This document shows, in pieces, positions 5,904 to 8,752 of a stretch of 8,752 nt of DNA; position 1 is the first letter of the stretch; every line of letters begins with the position of its first letter. The translations under genes and the position numbers were made by a program. The notes beneath the pieces were generated by a model, which made no database searches, had not been told where the DNA came from, and saw nothing but the letters and a program-made list of their open reading frames with translations. This DNA comes from Deltaproteobacteria bacterium. GTDB lineage: Bacteria; Desulfobacterota; Desulfobacteria; C00003060. The stretch is taken from the NCBI GenBank assembly GCA_030667105.1, contig DAOUWN010000064.1, positions 1-8,752 of the forward strand, written 5' to 3'.

Positions 5904-6588
5904 CTATGCCGTCCAAAGCTTTTTTGGCCAAATGACTCACTCGACGACACACCAAGGTGCGATCCAAATACAAAGAGATCTCTGCATTGTCTCCAAAAAG
6001 CGCTTCAAGCTGAGAACGGGCGGCCTCAGCTCCAAGCAAACCCATTGTCCAGGCCGCAAGACCTCTGAGTGTAGCGTCTGCAGATGTCAGATGTGGCAGG
6101 AGATAGTGGAGGGCACCTTGCACCAACTCAGGTCTCGCCTGGGCCACCCTTCCAACGCCCCACACAGCACCCCTCTGCAACATCTCGTACTCCAGGAAAT
6201 TGCCCTCTTCCCAGACGTAAGAGATCAGGACCGGGGTATATTCCTTGGCAAGGCCTTCATGAGAAGCAATGATCTCACCCATGGCCTCCGGGGCACCCCA
6301 ACCGATGCCCCCGGATTCATCATTTAAGCTCCACATAAGGCGACGCATGATCACACGGGCCGATTCGATATCCTCGTCAGCAAGATTTGTCACGACCGAG
6401 CCCATAGCCGTGACGGCCCGCCATCTTATCCGCTCATCCGTGCTTAACAGGAAAGAAAAAAGAGGATTGATCACCTGGCGGGCAGGCAGATTGCACAGCT
6501 CGTTTAGTCTCTGGCCAAAATTGTCCGATCGGAGCACGGCCAAGACCTTGCGTTTCAGGTCCCGGCCGCGCTGTTTTCCACTACTCAT
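5878..6588 (-). CDS. HEAT-repeat protein, DVU0298-like
   Basis: A 236-residue soluble protein built of paired helices. HEAT-like units can be seen at about residues 43-65 (LFSFLLSTDERIRWRAVTAMGSVV), 79-106 (IMRRLMWSLNDESGGIGWGAPEAMGEII), 134-150 (YEMLQRGAVWGVGRVAQ), 160-187 (LHYLLPHLTSADATLRGLAAWTMGLLG) and 202-224. The NDESGGIGWGAPEAMGEI block is, as I recall, a signature of the DVU0298-type family from sulfate reducers. HEAT proteins usually act as protein-binding scaffolds; the partner is unknown. The ATG at 6588 is chosen because AGGAG lies five bases upstream. An ATG at 6630 would overlap the peroxiredoxin gene. It begins 17 bases after the peroxiredoxin stop, so it is probably cotranscribed with it. 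Confidence 0.8.
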   Translation of the reverse strand: MSSGKQRGRDLKRKVLAVLRSDNFGQRLNELCNLPARQVINPLFSFLLSTDERIRWRAVTAMGSVVTNLADEDIESARVIMRRLMWSLNDESGGIGWGAPEAMGEIIASHEGLAKEYTPVLISYVWEEGNFLEYEMLQRGAVWGVGRVAQARPELVQGALHYLLPHLTSADATLRGLAAWTMGLLGAEAARSQLEALFGDNAEISLYLDRTLVCRRVSHLAKKALDGIDGKGELLP

Positions 6589-6605
6589 CGCGTCTCCTGC
6601 GATAG

Positions 6606-7325
6606 TCAAAACGCCAGATCCGTTTTCCACACCTCCCAGACCTTGCCCACAAGGTCAGGTCCGGGTTTGAGTGTTGGTCTGCCTGGCTGCCAACCCGATG
6701 GGGTGGCCTCTGCCCCCTTGGTCTTTCGGACATGCTGAAAGGCATGGATTTGGCGAATCAGCTCGCTCACATTGCGGCCGACTGGCGGTGTCAATATCTC
6801 GATGGCCTGTACCGCCCCGTCCGGGTCAATAATGAAGCGACCGCGGACATTGACACCAGCAGCCTCGTCATAAACCCCGTAGACGGAACCGATCTTTCCG
6901 GCAGCATCAGAGATCATAGGAAAGGGAACTCCGCCTTTCACCATCTTGGAGAGCTCTTCCTCCTGCCATATCTTGTGCACAAAATGACTGTCCACGCTGG
7001 CCGAGAGCACCTCAACGCCCAGCTTCTTCAACTCCTTATATTTGGTGGCAACTGCCGCCAACTCTGTGGGTCAGACAAACGTAAAATCCCCAGGGTAAAA
7101 GCACAAGACCACCCACTTTCCCAGATAGTCTGAGAGTTTCACCTGTATGAACTTGCCTTTGTGAAATGCTGGAGCTTGAAAATCCGGAGCCTTGGCCCCT
7201 ATTTTGGCTACTGTCATCGCTACCTCCTTTGTCTTCTCCTCGTCTTTTTCATGAACTTCCTCCTTTACGGACTCACCAACCACTGCACCCATTGGTTTGC
7301 CACAGCCAATGCCCATCTCTTCCAT
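6606..7325 (-). CDS. prxU: Selenocysteine peroxiredoxin (in-frame UGA at 7073-7071)
   Basis: An AhpC/Prx1-type thiol peroxidase reducing peroxides in the cytoplasm. The frame reads FYPGDFTFV, then TGA at 7073-7071, then [13 protein letters not shown] without a shift. This is the Prx active site PxxxTxxC with selenocysteine in place of the peroxidatic Cys (residue 85 of 239, or 49 counted from the internal ATG at 7217). Downstream Prx landmarks are intact: [16 protein letters not shown], and the catalytic Arg in [14 protein letters not shown]. The C-terminal PSGWQPG block has Thr where Prx1 enzymes carry the resolving Cys (GAEATPSGW for GEVCPAxW), and no Cys occurs after the Sec, so it is a 1-Sec enzyme. 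Two starts have strong ribosome sites: AAAGGAGG before 7325 and before 7217. The longer form adds 36 charged residues with one Cys (C8). An ordinary annotation would show two broken genes. It lies between the DsrE-like and HEAT genes. Confidence 0.88.
7042..7073 (-). promoter_or_regulatory. Bacterial SECIS-like element: UGA codon plus downstream hairpin
   Basis: After the UGA (7073-7071) and a 9-base spacer, 7061-7042 folds into a hairpin: TTGG pairs with CCAA and GGC with GCC, with one C/A mismatch between them and an AGUU tetraloop. The loop lies 17 bases after the UGA and has G at its second position, in line with what is known of SelB-recognised bacterial SECIS elements. It is the expected signal for selenocysteine insertion. 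Confidence 0.65.
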
Positions 7326-7344
7326 TTGACCACCTCCTTTGTTT

Positions 7345-7372
7345 TGTCATCTGTCACGGGTCATTTGTCATT
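7345..7372. repeat. Four degenerate 7-base tandem repeats
   Basis: On the minus strand the units read AATGACA, AATGACC, CGTGACA and GATGACA, directly before the ribosome site of the peroxiredoxin gene. The shared TGAC core is exact in all four. Confidence 0.5.
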
Positions 7373-7406
7373 TACAGCCCTCAATTCTTCGGACATCTCT
7401 ATTAAG

Positions 7407-7430
7407 CCACTCAACTACTTAACTACTCAA
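7407..7430. repeat. Three 8-base tandem repeats
   Basis: On the minus strand the units read TTGAGTAG, TTAAGTAG and TTGAGTGG, in the gap between the DsrE-like stop and the peroxiredoxin start. Each differs from the first at one base. Confidence 0.5.
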
Positions 7431-7441
7431 CCAATGCCCCC

Positions 7442-7789
7442 TCAAAATGTAACAAGCTCAAATCCTTCTTCTCTATACCGGGCCATGCTCGGATGGCCCG
7501 TCATTTCGTGCAGAAGCCTTAACCCCTGGGCTTTGACGGCCTCCAGGGTGCCCATCTTATTGGAGCAAGCCTTGCAGGCTCCGTCAATCAGGTCCAACCC
7601 CTTGGCCTTTTCATAAAGACGATGCATGGGATTATCCTCCTTGGCCAGTTCAGGGACTAACTTGGTGGCTGCACCTTCAATGACGATTTTCACTTCATAT
7701 CCCCTGTCGTTCATGTCAAGGGCGTTAAGAAGCACGTGGACAAAGCACATAAGCTCGTCGTTAAAGGCAAACAAAGCAACTTTTTTCAT
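7442..7789 (-). CDS. DsrE-family-like small protein
   Basis: A 115-residue soluble protein with the alternating strand/helix layout of the DsrE/DsrF-like fold: KKVALFAFNDELMCFVHVLLNALDM, then YEVKIVIEGAATKLVPEL (a typical second strand), then a CKAC site (C72 and C75) in LIDGACKACSNKMG before the last helices. Family members handle sulfane sulfur on a conserved Cys or act as small redox proteins. The CxxC-type pair suggests a thiol or persulfide function here, but this is inference. AGGAGG lies seven bases before the ATG. It starts 16 bases after the ferredoxin gene and so is probably in the same transcript. Confidence 0.75.
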   Translation of the reverse strand: MKKVALFAFNDELMCFVHVLLNALDMNDRGYEVKIVIEGAATKLVPELAKEDNPMHRLYEKAKGLDLIDGACKACSNKMGTLEAVKAQGLRLLHEMTGHPSMARYREEGFELVTF

Positions 7790-7805
7790 CGGTGCACCTC
7801 CTGTC

Positions 7806-7997
7806 TTAAACTTCTTCCCATGTAATGCAGTCCGCCGGGCAGTTCTTAATGATCTCCTCTATCTCTTCCTCCGAGTACTCAGATAGTTCAACCACCTCTA
7901 TGTAACCCGCGTCGTTTTTTCTGAAAATACCAGGATACATCTCCACACAGGCCTCACAGTCAACACATTCACCCAGATCAACTTCCGGAATCTTCAT
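7806..7997 (-). CDS. One-cluster 4Fe-4S ferredoxin
   Basis: A 63-residue acidic protein. C11, C14 and C17 (CVDCEAC) plus C53 (NCPADC) give the ligand set of single-cluster bacterial ferredoxins of the Desulfovibrio/Thermotoga kind. The position four residues after C17, Cys in many relatives, is Tyr (CVEMYPGIF), and an extra Cys sits at 57. It is a low-potential electron carrier. Its place directly behind the flavo-diiron protein gene (48-base gap) and before the DsrE and peroxiredoxin genes suggests it feeds electrons to one of these enzymes, which is inference. GGGGAGAA precedes the ATG. Confidence 0.88.
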   Translation of the reverse strand: MKIPEVDLGECVDCEACVEMYPGIFRKNDAGYIEVVELSEYSEEEIEEIIKNCPADCITWEEV

Positions 7998-8003
7998 TTC
8001 TCC

Positions 8004-8044
8004 CCACGGACATAGATGGCACAGAGTCTTGTAGAACCACCGCG
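8004..8044. repeat. Possible degenerate copy of the CAGAG-type repeat
   Basis: CCACGGACATAGATGGCACAGAG (split here as CCACGGACATAGATG and GCACAGAG) resembles the minus-strand reading of 3699-3666 (CCACAGAGGACGCAGAG, then AGCGCAGAG), and both are followed by CGCGGT. The match is loose, with a 3-base gap, and is offered with low confidence. It fills the gap between the flavo-diiron and ferredoxin genes. Confidence 0.25.
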
Positions 8045-8045
8045 G

Positions 8046-8752
8046 TTATTCCATGCCTTGCTCCTTGTGTTTCGTTGCGATGGTCTCAGCCAAGTTCTCG
8101 AGGGCCTTAAGATCATTCTCTGAGGGGAGCCCTTTGGCGAGGACTGGTTCGATAACTTCAACCTTAAGATTAGGAATCATCCCTGCCAATACGTCTACAG
8201 TCTTACCCCCCCATCCATAGGAACCAATGATGGAAAGGAACTTCGCTTTGGGCCGAAGGGCATTGGCCAGAAATACACTGTAAGCGGCGTAAGGATGAGG
8301 CCAGCCGAGAATTGTGGGGGTTCCGACAACGATTGTAGCTGCGTCAACCAGGGCCATGGCAAGCTTTCCTATATCGGTTACGCACAGGTTGAACTGTTCG
8401 ACCCGAACACCTCTCACTACAAGGGCCGAAACAAGATGATCCACCATTCGCCTCGTGCTTTCGTGCATAGATACGTAGGGCAGGACCACTGTGTTTAGCG
8501 GAGGGCCGAGGATCCAATCCCGATAGGCATCAATAATGAATGATGGACGGGGATATATCTGCCCATGACTGGGAGCTATCATTTCTATGTCGTAAGACGC
8601 GAGTTTTTCCAGGTTCTTCTCGATCACTTTCCGGAAGGGCATCATGATCTCGGCATAGTAGCGCTTCGCTGCCTCATAAACGCGCCCTTCATCAGTGACG
8701 TAGAGATCGGTTGTCGCAATATGGGAACCGAAAAAATCACAACTGAAAAGAA
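8046..8752 (-). CDS. A-type flavo-diiron protein (FprA/ROO family), C-terminal part
   Basis: The last 234 residues are present; the start lies beyond base 8752. The visible part opens with LFSCDFFGSH, the diiron site segment of the metallo-beta-lactamase-like domain (Asp ligand at residue 5), followed by the His ligand in IAPSHGQIYPRP (residue 62). A flavodoxin domain follows from about residue 80: FMN phosphate loop YVSMHESTRRM, then VGTPTILGWPHPYAAYSVFLANAL and the signature GSYGWGGKTVD. This family reduces O2 to water or NO to N2O in the cytoplasm of anaerobes, using rubredoxin or other small carriers. The frame is open through to the window edge, so the ATG at 8645 is not a real start. 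It is the first visible gene of the stress cluster. Confidence 0.92.
   Translation of the reverse strand, partial: LFSCDFFGSHIATTDLYVTDEGRVYEAAKRYYAEIMMPFRKVIEKNLEKLASYDIEMIAPSHGQIYPRPSFIIDAYRDWILGPPLNTVVLPYVSMHESTRRMVDHLVSALVVRGVRVEQFNLCVTDIGKLAMALVDAATIVVGTPTILGWPHPYAAYSVFLANALRPKAKFLSIIGSYGWGGKTVDVLAGMIPNLKVEVIEPVLAKGLPSENDLKALENLAETIATKHKEQGME

Noticed and set aside
7059..7073. TGA as a true stop with a second gene starting at TTG 7061
   Set aside because: The frame continues unbroken through the Prx active site, the TTG has no ribosome site, and neither half alone would be a working peroxiredoxin.

Overview
The window looks like chromosomal DNA from a strictly anaerobic, probably sulfate-reducing bacterium of the Desulfobacterota (deltaproteobacterial) type. 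I infer this from gene content alone: an A-type flavo-diiron protein, small ferredoxins, a DsrE-like protein, a small siroheme reductase, an octaheme cytochrome c, a DVU0298-like HEAT protein, and a peroxiredoxin whose catalytic residue is encoded by an in-frame UGA. Every gene I can support lies on the minus strand, so transcription runs from high to low coordinates.

Region A (8752 to about 5811) reads as an oxygen, peroxide or NO defence cluster. In order of transcription it holds a flavo-diiron protein (cut by the window edge), a one-cluster ferredoxin, a DsrE-like protein, a selenocysteine peroxiredoxin (6606-7325), and a HEAT-repeat protein. A possible 30-residue small protein overlaps the end of the HEAT gene. 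The peroxiredoxin would be called as two pieces by an ordinary gene finder. The UGA sits exactly where the peroxidatic cysteine belongs, and a SECIS-like hairpin follows it.

Region B (about 5720 to 3716) is a tight three-gene unit: an Rrf2-family regulator with three cysteines, a zinc-ribbon/HD-domain protein, and a two-cluster ferredoxin-like protein. A good sigma70-type promoter precedes the regulator. A perfect 14-bp palindrome covers the end of the -10 box and is the likely autoregulatory operator.

Region C (3524 to 582) follows a MITE-like CAGAG-rich repeat. It holds a minimal siroheme/4Fe-4S reductase, then an exported eight-heme cytochrome of the hydroxylamine oxidoreductase type, then a TIGR02757/DUF2400 protein. 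Region D (556 to 1) holds a damaged cold-shock gene running into the start of an exported SurA-like chaperone/peptidyl-prolyl isomerase, which leaves the window.

Taken together, A to C suggest a stress island that handles O2, peroxide and perhaps nitrogen oxides (flavo-diiron protein, siroheme reductase, HAO-like cytochrome) under an iron-sulfur-sensing Rrf2 regulator. That functional link is inference from gene order. No RNA genes, CRISPR arrays, insertion sequences or gene-free stretches over 300 bases were seen.
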